Assembly (NCBI GenBank): GCA_025353435.1
Contig: JANXQR010000719.1
Span: forward strand, 1-5,401
Direction: 5' to 3'
From: Acidobacteriota bacterium
Lineage (GTDB): Bacteria; Acidobacteriota; Terriglobia; Terriglobales; Acidobacteriaceae
Length of the DNA stretch: 5,401 nt
Below, piece by piece: positions 1-5,401 of the stretch. The notes below the pieces were generated by a model, which was given only the letters and a program-made list of their open reading frames with translations, was not told the DNA's origin and did no database searches. Within the stretch, counting starts at the first letter, position 1. Each line of letters starts with the position of its first letter. The position numbers and the translations under genes are program-made.

Positions 1-739
1 CAAGAAGCGAGCCGCCTGTGATGAGATACGTGAGGGAGCCTGCAGCCGCGTAGTTGAAATGGAATTGAGGCCATTGGCCGAGGGCTGTGCCTAGCAGTTC
101 ACTTGCAGCGCCGGCGACGATCATCTGCCAGGCTGCGGCAACAAAGCTGTTGACGGGAAGACGCGCGCGGCGGGAGAGCAGACTGCCGGCAGTCCACGCA
201 AGCGCACCGGCGAGAAGAACCGCCAGGGCAATGAGGCGGGTGCGATCGCCTGAGATGCCCGTGCGAAGCGTGGGCCAGAGCAATGCTGCGAGTCCAGTGA
301 ATCCCAGTCCCATGCCGAGCCATCCGCGGGGCGGAAGAGGCTCGCCGCCCGGTAGGAACACTTCGATGAGCGCCACGTAGACCGGGACGACTGCGAGTAC
401 CAGCGAGGCCAGTCCGCTGGGGACGGTTCGTTCTGCGTAAACAAGGCCCACGTTCCCGCCGCACAGCAGCAACAGGCCGATAATGGCCAGCGTCATCATC
501 TCCTTGCGGGGCCAAAACAGGCGCAATCCGCGCATGCGGCACCATGCAAGAAGAATTGCTCCGGCTATCAGGAAGCGCGTTCCGGCAAGCAGAAACGCCG
601 GCATTTGCGCTGCGCCGATGCGAATCGCGGTATAGGTCGATCCCCAGAAAAAGTAGACGCTCGCGAAAGCCAGCACTATGGAGGCGGTGGTTGCGGGCTT
701 GCGGGAAGAGCGCGATTCAGTGGGGTCTGAGGGAGTCAT
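1..739 (-). CDS. EamA/DMT-family inner-membrane exporter, YedA-like (3' end truncated by window edge)
   Basis: This is a drug/metabolite transporter superfamily permease, expected to export a small metabolite or drug across the inner membrane. The substrate cannot be told from sequence. The 246 visible residues read openly to the left edge with no stop. YedA is about 306 residues, so some 60 C-terminal residues are missing. Seven hydrophobic segments are visible, at about 19-40, 47-67, 82-102, 108-128, 140-157, 168-187 and 197-217, with an eighth beginning near 232. The first EamA repeat carries FFWGSTYTAIRIG (30-42), then LLAGTRFLIAG (50-60), and a GLLLLCGGN...AERTVPSG region (88-109) that closely resembles E. 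coli YedA as I recall it. The second repeat starts near 168. The ATG at 737-739 is supported by GGAG (CTCC at 747-750 on the plus strand) with a 7-base spacer; the ATG 13 bases upstream is out of frame. It is divergent from the aminotransferase. Family call firm, YedA subgroup likely. Confidence 0.9.
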   Translation of the reverse strand, partial: MTPSDPTESRSSRKPATTASIVLAFASVYFFWGSTYTAIRIGAAQMPAFLLAGTRFLIAGAILLAWCRMRGLRLFWPRKEMMTLAIIGLLLLCGGNVGLVYAERTVPSGLASLVLAVVPVYVALIEVFLPGGEPLPPRGWLGMGLGFTGLAALLWPTLRTGISGDRTRLIALAVLLAGALAWTAGSLLSRRARLPVNSFVAAAWQMIVAGAASELLGTALGQWPQFHFNYAAAGSLTYLITGGSLL

Positions 740-831
740 GAACTGACTCCATGGTAGCTTTGGCGCGCGTGTTTCGCCTCCCGAATCTTGCGCAGAAGAA
801 GAGGCCGCGACTGCGTGACGGCGCAAATGCG

Positions 832-861
832 TGGAAAAACAAGCAAGACCCGTGCTATCCT
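832..861 (+). promoter_or_regulatory. Candidate sigma70-type promoter with extended -10
   Basis: TGCTATCCT at 853-861 resembles an extended -10 (TGnTATAAT, four of six hexamer positions). It is preceded by TGGAAA at 832-837, a four-of-six match to the TTGACA -35, with an 18-base spacer. If used, transcription would start near 868 and leave a leader of about 300 bases before the aminotransferase start, containing the inverted repeats described separately. Matches of this quality occur by chance, and a promoter closer to the gene is not excluded. Confidence 0.3.
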
Positions 862-1006
862 GCCCCCAGCGGAGTTCCCATGGAAAAGCACCCGATGAAC
901 GGAACGGAGCAGATGCCAGCCTCTCGGCGTTGGTCTCGCTCGCGCGACCGTTTCATCTGCCCGCGGCGTCATCTGCGCGTGCTTCCGACCCGCACCCGAC
1001 CTAGCC

Positions 1007-1132
1007 TCTTCGGCGGCGATTAGTACAGGACCGCCGAAGATCCTCGCCTGCTTACCGGGCGTTATCAATCCCCGGAAACGTTGAACCCATAACTAAAGGG
1101 ATCCGCGGCTGCGGTCAACGCAGGCCTGCCGC
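1007..1132 (+). promoter_or_regulatory. Cluster of three inverted repeats, possible structured leader or operator
   Basis: Three potential stem-loops precede the aminotransferase. The first is a perfect 10-bp stem, TCTTCGGCGG (1007-1016) with CCGCCGAAGA (1031-1040), around a 14-base loop. The second is CCGGG (1055-1059) with CCCGG (1071-1075). The third is GCGGC-TGCG (1105-1113) with CGCA (1119-1122) and GCCGC (1128-1132), leaving a 5-base bulge. The third overlaps a perfect 10-bp palindrome, GCAGGCCTGC (1120-1129), which could instead be a protein-binding operator. None is followed by a U-run, so a simple attenuator is not evident, and I do not recognise a known riboswitch core. GC richness makes some of this expected by chance. 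Confidence 0.35.
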
Positions 1133-1156
1133 ATTTACCCAATGAATTTACCCACT

Positions 1157-1162
1157 GAGGAG
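1157..1162 (+). promoter_or_regulatory. Ribosome binding site that sets the aminotransferase start
   Basis: GAGGAG lies 9 bases before the ATG at 1172. The in-frame ATG at 1142 has no purine-rich stretch in front of it (GCATTTACCCA precedes it), and the Shine-Dalgarno sequence lies inside the codons that a 1142 start would translate. The later start is therefore preferred. Confidence 0.75.
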
Positions 1163-1171
1163 ATATTGTCG

Positions 1172-2566
1172 ATGAACAAGCAAGAAATGCACGCCCAATA
1201 CGGTCCCAAACTCGTGACTGAGCTTCCCGGCCCAAAAGCCCGCGTTGCCGTTGAAGCCGATGACCGGCTGATTTCTCCGAGCTACACGCGCTCGTATCCC
1301 CTGGTGGCCAAGAGCGGCCGCGGCATTCGCGTTGAGGACGTGGACGGGAACGTGTTCATGGACTTCGCGGCCGGCATCGCGGTGAACTCGACTGGGCATT
1401 GCCATCCGGAGGTAGTTGCGGCGATCCAAAAGCAGGCTGCCGAACTGATTCACATTTCGGGAACGGATTTTTACAATGAGCCGCTGACTCAATTGGCAGA
1501 GCGGTTATCAGCGGTCGCGCCCATGCCGGGACCACATCGCTTCTTTTATGGAAACTCCGGCGCCGAGGCTATTGAGTGCGCTCTGAAACTGGCGCGCTAT
1601 CACACCGGCCGCCAGCAGGTGATCTCGTTCTTCGGCGCGTTTCACGGGCGCACCATGGGTGCACTATCGCTGACCGGATCGAAGCCCCAGCAGAAGCGGC
1701 GATTCTCGCCGATGGTTCCGGGCGTTACTCATGTGCGCTACCCGTACGCGTATCGCGGTTGCAGTGGCGGCCCGCAGGATAAGGAAGCCTTTGCTCTCGG
1801 CTGCGCACGCTACATCGAAGAGAAGTTGTTCAAGACGATTCTTGCTCCGGAAGAAGTAGCGGCAATCTTCGTTGAGCCAATCCAGGGCGAAGGCGGATAC
1901 GTAGTGGCGCCCGACAATTTCCTGCGCGAGTTGCGCGAGATTTGCAACCGCCACGGCATCATGCTGGTTGTCGACGAAGTGCAATCAGGCGCGGGGCGCA
2001 CCGGCAAGTGGTGGGCCATCGAGCACTCCGGTGTCGAGCCCGACATGGTGTGCATGGCCAAGGGAATTGCGAGCGGCATGCCCTTGGGCGTCTGCATGAC
2101 GAAGGCGAGCGTGATGAACTGGGTGCCTGGATCGCATGCTTCTACATTCGGCGGCAATCCCATTTCAATCGCTGCGGCCCTGGCCACAATGGACATTCTC
2201 GAGCGTGAGGGCATTGCGAATGCTGCGCGCGTGGGCGGCATCATGATGGACCGCTTGAAAGGCTGGGAAAGTTCACATCCGCTGGTGGGCGAAGTGCGCG
2301 GGCGCGGTCTCATGATCGGCATTGAGCTGGTGAAGGACAAGCAGACGCGCGAGCCTGCCACGGCGCTGCGCAATCGAGTGGAGACGCTGGCTTTCGAACG
2401 CGGCCTGATGATCCTGGGCTGCGGCGAAACCAGCATTCGGCTGTGTCCTCCGCTCATCCTGAAGGAAGAAGAGGCGATGGTCGCTCTCGATATCCTGGAA
2501 GAAGCGTTAACCAACGTGGAACAGGAGTATGCGCGGGCGGGCCAGATGGAAATGGCCGGCGCGTAG
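1172..2566 (+). CDS. Class III PLP-dependent aminotransferase (acetylornithine/4-aminobutyrate aminotransferase family)
   Basis: This is a cytosolic fold-type I enzyme that moves an omega- or alpha-amino group to 2-oxoglutarate through pyridoxal phosphate. The 464 residues are a full-length subgroup III aminotransferase. Motifs, numbered from the 1172 start: NSGAEA (128-133, phosphate-binding loop), AFHGRT (156-161, cofactor stacking), VVDEVQSGAGRTGK (266-279, with Asp268 expected to contact the pyridine nitrogen), the Schiff-base lysine Lys297 in MAKGIASG, TFGGNP (325-330) and the C-terminal SIRLCPPL with Arg423. All expected catalytic residues are present. The long N-terminus (PGPKARVAVEADDRLISPSYTR) resembles the branch often annotated as acetyl ornithine aminotransferase family. 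Relatives there include GABA and ornithine aminotransferases and archaeal amino-acid racemases, so the substrate is open. No arginine, GABA or proline gene is adjacent to help. The start at 1172 is chosen for its GAGGAG; an in-frame ATG at 1142 would add 10 residues. A terminator follows, so it is probably monocistronic. Confidence 0.93.
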   Translation: MNKQEMHAQYGPKLVTELPGPKARVAVEADDRLISPSYTRSYPLVAKSGRGIRVEDVDGNVFMDFAAGIAVNSTGHCHPEVVAAIQKQAAELIHISGTDFYNEPLTQLAERLSAVAPMPGPHRFFYGNSGAEAIECALKLARYHTGRQQVISFFGAFHGRTMGALSLTGSKPQQKRRFSPMVPGVTHVRYPYAYRGCSGGPQDKEAFALGCARYIEEKLFKTILAPEEVAAIFVEPIQGEGGYVVAPDNFLRELREICNRHGIMLVVDEVQSGAGRTGKWWAIEHSGVEPDMVCMAKGIASGMPLGVCMTKASVMNWVPGSHASTFGGNPISIAAALATMDILEREGIANAARVGGIMMDRLKGWESSHPLVGEVRGRGLMIGIELVKDKQTREPATALRNRVETLAFERGLMILGCGETSIRLCPPLILKEEEAMVALDILEEALTNVEQEYARAGQMEMAGA

Positions 2567-2589
2567 CCTTTCCATTGACTGCGGAAGTG

Positions 2590-2626
2590 AAACGGGCCGG
2601 GACCCAAAGCCTCGGCCCGTTTTGTC
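2590..2626 (+). terminator. Rho-independent terminator of the aminotransferase gene
   Basis: AAACGGGCCG (2590-2599) pairs perfectly with CGGCCCGTTT (2613-2622). A G-U and a G-C pair can extend the stem inward, leaving a loop of about 9 bases. The T-run TTTTGT (2620-2625) ends the element. It begins 23 bases after the aminotransferase stop and 70 bases before yraN, so it should separate the two plus-strand genes. The A residues on the left arm give at most weak function in the opposite direction. Confidence 0.88.
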
Positions 2627-2695
2627 TTGAGCGTCTCATCAGCAGTGATGGCGAGCATTTGCGCTCTGCGTGCCGCGGGAGCAGAATAGCTTTCC

Positions 2696-3169
2696 ATGGG
2701 ATTCAAACAGATGCGCATCACGCTGCTGGAGCGCGGCCTCGCCGGACTGGATCGTCTCGCGCGGCGAAGCGGTCCGGAGATGCCCCCCCATCTGTTGACT
2801 GGAATCAGCGGTGAAGACGCCGCGTTTTTCTATCTGCGCCGCAAGGGCTATACGGTCGTGGCGCGACGCTGGTCAGCAGGTAATGTTCCCGGCGACGTGG
2901 ATCTGATTGCGTGGCAAGGCCCGATGCTGTGCTTTATTGAAGTGAAGACGCGCACGGCGCATGACATGACGCCGCCTGAAGCAGCGGTTGACCGCCACAA
3001 GCAATTCGTTTTGCTGAGGCTGGCGCGTGCCTATATGCGGCAACTTCCGAAGGCGGAGCCGCCGCCAGTGCGCTTTGATGTGTTGAGTGTTTACCTGGTG
3101 CCGGGACAGGAAAAAGAAATCATGCATTTCGAAAATGCATTCGGATGGACAGATCGGCGCGAGCAATAA
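2696..3169 (+). CDS. yraN: YraN family protein (UPF0102), predicted nuclease-fold protein
   Basis: This belongs to the YraN/UPF0102 family, small cytoplasmic proteins with a restriction-endonuclease-like fold and no firmly settled role. At 157 residues it is longer than the usual 115-130, because about 35 residues precede the conserved core. The core begins at SGEDAAFFYLRRKGYTVVARR (39-58), continues with GDVDLI (66-71) and CFIEVKTR (79-86), and has a helix with HKQFVLLRLARAYMRQ (101-116) and RFDVL (126-130). The expected metal/catalytic residues of the fold would be Glu40, Asp69, Glu82 and Lys84, all present. Two positions differ from the common pattern: GDVD where GEID is usual, and Trp where an Asn after Arg is usual. 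The 2696 start has only a distant GGGAG (2677-2681, 14-base spacer). An ATG at 2711 is an alternative that would remove five residues. It is convergent with iscX and separated from the upstream gene by a terminator. Confidence 0.88.
   Translation: MGFKQMRITLLERGLAGLDRLARRSGPEMPPHLLTGISGEDAAFFYLRRKGYTVVARRWSAGNVPGDVDLIAWQGPMLCFIEVKTRTAHDMTPPEAAVDRHKQFVLLRLARAYMRQLPKAEPPPVRFDVLSVYLVPGQEKEIMHFENAFGWTDRREQ
3122..3140. repeat. Perfect 8-bp inverted repeat inside the 3' end of yraN
   Basis: ATGCATTT (3122-3129) and AAATGCAT (3133-3140) flank a 3-base CGA loop, about 27 bases before the yraN stop. It is AT-rich against a GC-rich background and sits in the codons for MHFENAF. It could form a short mRNA hairpin, but no T-run follows. 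Function is unknown and it may be accidental. Confidence 0.4.
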
Positions 3170-3230
3170 CCTTGGTCGAGAATGCTGTGGCTAGTGTCCT
3201 GAGTCGCTAATTCCTAACAAAAATAACGTC

Positions 3231-3295
3231 TGTCATCCTGAGCGAACGAGGCCCCAAGCGCTTTTCAGCTTGGGGGTGGTAAGTCGAAGGATCTG
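3231..3295. repeat. Interspersed palindromic repeat (REP-like), TGTCATCCTGAGCGAA...GTCGAAGGATCTG
   Basis: The element opens with TGTCATCCTGAGCGAA and closes with GTCGAAGGATCTG. The ends ATCCT (3235-3239) and AGGAT (3288-3292) are inverted. Between them lies a perfect 8-bp stem, CCCCAAGC (3252-3259) with GCTTGGGG (3268-3275), around an 8-base loop. From memory, sequences of the form GTCATCCTGAGCGAAGCGAAGGATCT are widely scattered in intergenic regions of Acidobacteriota genomes; I could not search to confirm it. It sits between the convergent ends of yraN and iscX, and TTTTGTT follows on the plus strand (3297-3303), so it may also help end transcription. No second copy occurs in this window. 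A loosely similar TGTCCTGAGTCG lies upstream at 3195-3206. Confidence 0.6.
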
Positions 3296-3328
3296 TTTTG
3301 TTCTTCAACGAACTTCCGGCTGACCATA

Positions 3329-3547
3329 CTAACCCTTCGCATCCTCAAACTCTTCATGCCACGCCATCTGGATGGCTTCGAGGCGCCCCTCATTCGACTT
3401 GGCCGGATCGTCCGCGAACCCTTCGAGTTCCGTCACGTGGCGATGCAGGTCAGTGAAGCGGACCGTCAACGGATCGAGGTCGGGAAACTTCTCCTGCAAT
3501 TGAATCCCGATCTCTTCAGAGTCGGTCCAGTGGATTTCGCGCGGCAT
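3329..3547 (-). CDS. iscX: Fe-S cluster assembly protein IscX
   Basis: IscX (YfhJ) is a small acidic cytosolic protein that binds iron and the cysteine desulphurase IscS, and is thought to tune the rate of cluster assembly. The 72 residues match the family closely in length (E. coli about 66) and in pattern: WTDSEEIG (7-14), FPDLDPLTVRFTDLH (21-35), FADDPAKSNE (44-53) and LEAIQMAWHEE (56-66). The conserved Trp and acidic surface residues are all present. Its start is supported by GAGGAG (CTCCTC at 3552-3557 on the plus strand) with a short 4-base spacer. It lies 72 bases downstream of fdx on the same strand, with no terminator seen between, so it is probably the last gene of the hscA-fdx-iscX transcript. 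It ends convergent with yraN. Confidence 0.95.
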   Translation of the reverse strand: MPREIHWTDSEEIGIQLQEKFPDLDPLTVRFTDLHRHVTELEGFADDPAKSNEGRLEAIQMAWHEEFEDAKG

Positions 3548-3619
3548 ATTTCTCCTCGTTGTGTGTGCTCAGTCTGCGGTAGTCGCTCAGCGGCATCTTC
3601 GGTTCCAAGCGTGCGCGGC

Positions 3620-4033
3620 TTACTTATTCTCGGCCAGAGCCAGCGGCTTGCCCTCGGAGGTATAGTTGCGATTCCACTTCGGAATCTCGACAACATAGTC
3701 GCCGGACTTGGTAATCACGGCCTGGCACCCGAGCCGCGAATTGAGCTGCTGATCGGCGGCCATGTCCATGCGATCGATTTCGTCATCATCAGCGACGCTG
3801 ATGCCTTCCTGGTCCTTGATCCACAAATGGCATGTGGTGCAGGCGCACACGCCGCCGCACGCATGGTCGAGAAAAATGTCGAAGTTCTCGGCCACATCGA
3901 GGAATGACATGGGCTTGCCGTGGTGGTCGTAGGGCAGCGTGCCAAATTCAAATTCGACCGTCTTGCCTTCCGGCATAAACGTGACGCGCACCAGCTTGTC
4001 GGCGGGGATGTTCTTGTTGATCTCTGCACTCAT
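3620..4033 (-). CDS. fdx: [2Fe-2S] ferredoxin of the Isc system
   Basis: This is an adrenodoxin-type [2Fe-2S] ferredoxin that passes electrons for cluster assembly on IscU. The cluster ligands are visible as HACGGVCACTTCHLW: Cys59, Cys65 and Cys68 in a C-x5-C-x2-C arrangement, and Cys103 in RLGCQAVI. Cys63 is an extra cysteine that E. coli Fdx also has at the equivalent place. The C-terminal VVEIPKWNRNYTSEG matches the E. coli end (VVEIPRYTINHA). At 137 residues it is longer than E. coli Fdx (about 111). The first ligand comes about 17 residues later, because of a longer N-terminus and a LPYDHHGKPMSFLDVAENF segment ahead of it. The start at 4033 is preferred over an in-frame ATG at 4090, because AAAGG (4042-4046) lies 8 bases before it and the longer form would overlap hscA. 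It is spaced 19 bases from the hscA stop, implying co-transcription. Confidence 0.94.
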   Translation of the reverse strand: MSAEINKNIPADKLVRVTFMPEGKTVEFEFGTLPYDHHGKPMSFLDVAENFDIFLDHACGGVCACTTCHLWIKDQEGISVADDDEIDRMDMAADQQLNSRLGCQAVITKSGDYVVEIPKWNRNYTSEGKPLALAENK

Positions 4034-4052
4034 AAAGCAAGCCTTTCCGGTA

Positions 4053-5401
4053 TTACTTGAATTCCGCTGGAGCCATTGGATGCGGCGCATTCACTTCATC
4101 GCCGAGTTCTTCGCCTGCAGCATCCATTGTCTTTCCGCGAATAGCGGTGGTCACTGCCGCGTCCATCATCAGTTCCGCAAAGCGACGTGTTGCGTGATCG
4201 AGCGCCAACGTGGCTTGGCGAATCGCTGCGGAATCCGCTCCCAGTTTCACGGCAGCAAGATGATCGCGGGCTGAGCCAATAGCGGACTGCTCCTCACCGC
4301 GCAGTTGATTCCACGCAGGGCTCTCCGGAGCACGTTCCACGGCAGCAAGAATCGTGTCCGCCTCATTGCGGGCTTCAATCAGAAGACGTTTGTTAAAGTC
4401 CTCCTCGGCATGATCGAAGGAGTCGAGGATCATGCTCTCGACCTGCTCATCGGTCAATCCATAAGTGGGCTTCACTTCAATCTGCGCGGCTTGTCCTGAG
4501 CGCTGCTCGCGCGCCGAGACGTGAAGAATGCCGTCGGCGTCGATAAGGAATTTCACTTCGATGCGCGGCAGTCCCGCGGACATCGGCGGGATGCCCTTGA
4601 GATCAAACCGCGCCAAAGACCGACAATCGGCGGCCAGTTCCCTCTCCCCCTGCACCACGTGGATCGCCACGTTGGTCTGGCCGTCGACGCCCGTGGTGAA
4701 GTGCTCTGTGGCCGAAGCAGGAATTGTCGAATTGCGCTGAATGATCTTCGCCACCGTGCCGCCAAGCGCTTCAATTCCAAGCGAGAGCGGCGTCACATCA
4801 AGCAGAAGAAGTTCTTCAGTGGCTTTCGACGAGCCGGCAAGTATGTCGGCCTGCACAGCCGCGCCCAGCGCAACCACCTCGTCGGGATTCAATTCAATCT
4901 GCGGCTTCTTGCCGCGTGCTGCCAAGTGAAAAAGATCGTCAACAAGCTGGCGCACCGCCGGTATGCGCGTCGATCCACCCACCAGCACCACTTCATCAAT
5001 CTGCTCTGGAATCACACCGGCATCGAGCATGGCCTGCTTGCACGGAGCAGCGGTGCGATCGAGGATCGGACCGATGAGGTCTTCGAATACCATCCGCGGA
5101 ATCTCGCGCTGATAGCGATCGCCGTTGGGCAGTTCGATGTCGAAGTGCGCGGCCGGTTCTGTGGACAGGAGAATCTTGGCTTCAATGGCGGCCTTGCGCA
5201 CCGCCTGAACGGCGCCGGGGTGAGCGCGCAGATCGACGCCGTGTTCAGCGTGAATCTCATCGAGCGCAATGGCCGCAAGAAGATTGTCGATGTCATCGCC
5301 GCCCAGATGTGTATCGCCGTTGGTGGACTGCACTTCGAAGATGCCGTCGTTCAGCTTGAGGATTGAGATGTCGAATGTGCCGCCGCCAAAATCGTACACC
5401 G
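4053..5401 (-). CDS. hscA: Fe-S protein assembly chaperone HscA (5' end beyond the window)
   Basis: HscA is a specialised Hsp70 that, with HscB, binds the LPPVK motif of IscU and uses ATP to drive release of the [2Fe-2S] cluster to acceptor proteins. About 449 codons are present, against about 616 residues in E. coli. The reading frame is open at the right edge, so the leading GTG is an internal valine and not a start. Visible in order: the phosphate-2 motif VYDFGGGTFD (1-10), LGGDDIDNLL (32-41), the adenosine motif VVLVGGSTRIP (137-147), NPDEVVALGAAVQADIL (171-187), the interdomain linker ELLLLDVTPLSLG (196-208), the substrate-binding domain to about 330, and the helical lid to the end. GERELAADCRSLARFDLKGIP (251-271) follows HscA and not DnaK, which has KSLGQF there. 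This and the downstream fdx and iscX fix the assignment. The first third of the ATPase domain is missing. Confidence 0.95.
   Translation of the reverse strand, partial: VYDFGGGTFDISILKLNDGIFEVQSTNGDTHLGGDDIDNLLAAIALDEIHAEHGVDLRAHPGAVQAVRKAAIEAKILLSTEPAAHFDIELPNGDRYQREIPRMVFEDLIGPILDRTAAPCKQAMLDAGVIPEQIDEVVLVGGSTRIPAVRQLVDDLFHLAARGKKPQIELNPDEVVALGAAVQADILAGSSKATEELLLLDVTPLSLGIEALGGTVAKIIQRNSTIPASATEHFTTGVDGQTNVAIHVVQGERELAADCRSLARFDLKGIPPMSAGLPRIEVKFLIDADGILHVSAREQRSGQAAQIEVKPTYGLTDEQVESMILDSFDHAEEDFNKRLLIEARNEADTILAAVERAPESPAWNQLRGEEQSAIGSARDHLAAVKLGADSAAIRQATLALDHATRRFAELMMDAAVTTAIRGKTMDAAGEELGDEVNAPHPMAPAEFK

Larger units (their letters stand above)
740..1171. other. Divergent intergenic region with no supported gene
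   Basis: This stretch lies between the minus-strand exporter and the plus-strand aminotransferase. Short open frames cross it on both strands (for example 751-1023 plus and 736-1068 minus). Their translations are Arg/Pro-rich, low in hydrophobic-core residues and resemble no family I know, so I do not call a gene. It holds a weak candidate plus-strand promoter (832-861), three inverted repeats between 1007 and 1132 and the aminotransferase ribosome binding site. No convincing promoter for the exporter was found. The only hint is a TACCAT hexamer on the minus strand just upstream of its start. Confidence 0.6.

Noticed and set aside
99..545. Minus-strand open frame of 148 codons inside the exporter
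   Set aside because: It is in another frame of the same strand as the exporter, whose frame gives coherent membrane segments. The alternative is Arg/His/Pro-rich.
751..1023. Possible small plus-strand gene of 90 codons in the divergent intergenic region
   Set aside because: It has no convincing ribosome binding site at its first ATG. The internal ATG at 880 gives an Arg/Pro-rich 47-residue product with no family resemblance. Its stop falls in the loop of an inverted repeat.
1142..1171. Ten extra N-terminal codons for the aminotransferase from the ATG at 1142
   Set aside because: No Shine-Dalgarno sequence precedes it, while GAGGAG sits correctly before the ATG at 1172.
1810..2721. Minus-strand open frame of 303 codons opposite the aminotransferase
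   Set aside because: It lies antisense to a well-conserved enzyme and runs through the terminator hairpin. Its Ser/Pro/Arg-rich translation resembles no protein.
3548..3619. Terminator or small gene between fdx and iscX
   Set aside because: Only a weak 4-bp AAGC/GCTT pairing is visible, with no T-run and no plausible short open frame.
3356..3907. Plus-strand open frame of 183 codons across iscX and fdx
   Set aside because: It is antisense to two clearly recognised genes and has no ribosome binding site or family resemblance.
4034..4090. Longer ferredoxin start at 4090
   Set aside because: It would overlap the end of hscA and add 19 residues unlike any ferredoxin. The ATG at 4033 has a well-spaced AAAGG.
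4521..5366. Plus-strand open frame of 281 codons opposite hscA
   Set aside because: It is antisense to a clear HscA coding sequence. The translation is rich in Arg and His with no recognisable domain, typical of a shadow frame in GC-rich DNA.
5397..5399. GTG at the right edge as a start codon for the chaperone
   Set aside because: It is the Val of the internal VYDFGGGTFD phosphate-binding motif of an Hsp70. About 170 residues of ATPase domain must lie upstream, outside the window.

Overview
The window is GC-rich (roughly 60%) bacterial chromosomal DNA. It most resembles a soil Acidobacteriota genome of the Terriglobia type. I infer this from the style of the proteins, the overall composition and an interspersed palindromic repeat beginning TGTCATCCTGAGCGAA, a pattern I remember as frequent in that group. 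The assignment is not proven by anything in the window. No rRNA, tRNA, CRISPR array, transposase, phage gene or plasmid function is visible.

Layout: (1) Positions 1-739, minus strand: a truncated YedA-like EamA/DMT-family inner-membrane exporter that runs off the left edge. (2) Positions 740-1171: a 432-base divergent intergenic region with a weak candidate promoter and several inverted repeats that could form a structured leader. (3) Positions 1172-2566, plus strand: a class III PLP aminotransferase of the acetylornithine/GABA aminotransferase family, followed by a clear rho-independent terminator. (4) Positions 2696-3169, plus strand: a YraN/UPF0102 nuclease-fold protein. (5) Positions 3170-3328: a convergent intergenic region holding the interspersed repeat. 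(6) Positions 3329-5401, minus strand: the distal end of an iron-sulphur cluster (isc) operon, transcribed hscA -> fdx -> iscX, with hscA cut by the right edge.

The three isc genes act together. HscA is the Hsp70 that promotes release of the nascent [2Fe-2S] cluster from the IscU scaffold, Fdx supplies electrons for cluster assembly, and IscX is a small acidic, iron-binding modulator of the cysteine desulphurase IscS. The usual partners (iscS, iscU, iscA, hscB) would be expected beyond the right edge. The left half consists of unlinked transport and metabolic genes.

Overall this is mostly ordinary housekeeping sequence. I found no convincing new system. The items most worth a second look are the possible leader of the aminotransferase, the interspersed repeat between yraN and iscX, and lineage-specific changes in the Fdx and YraN core motifs.
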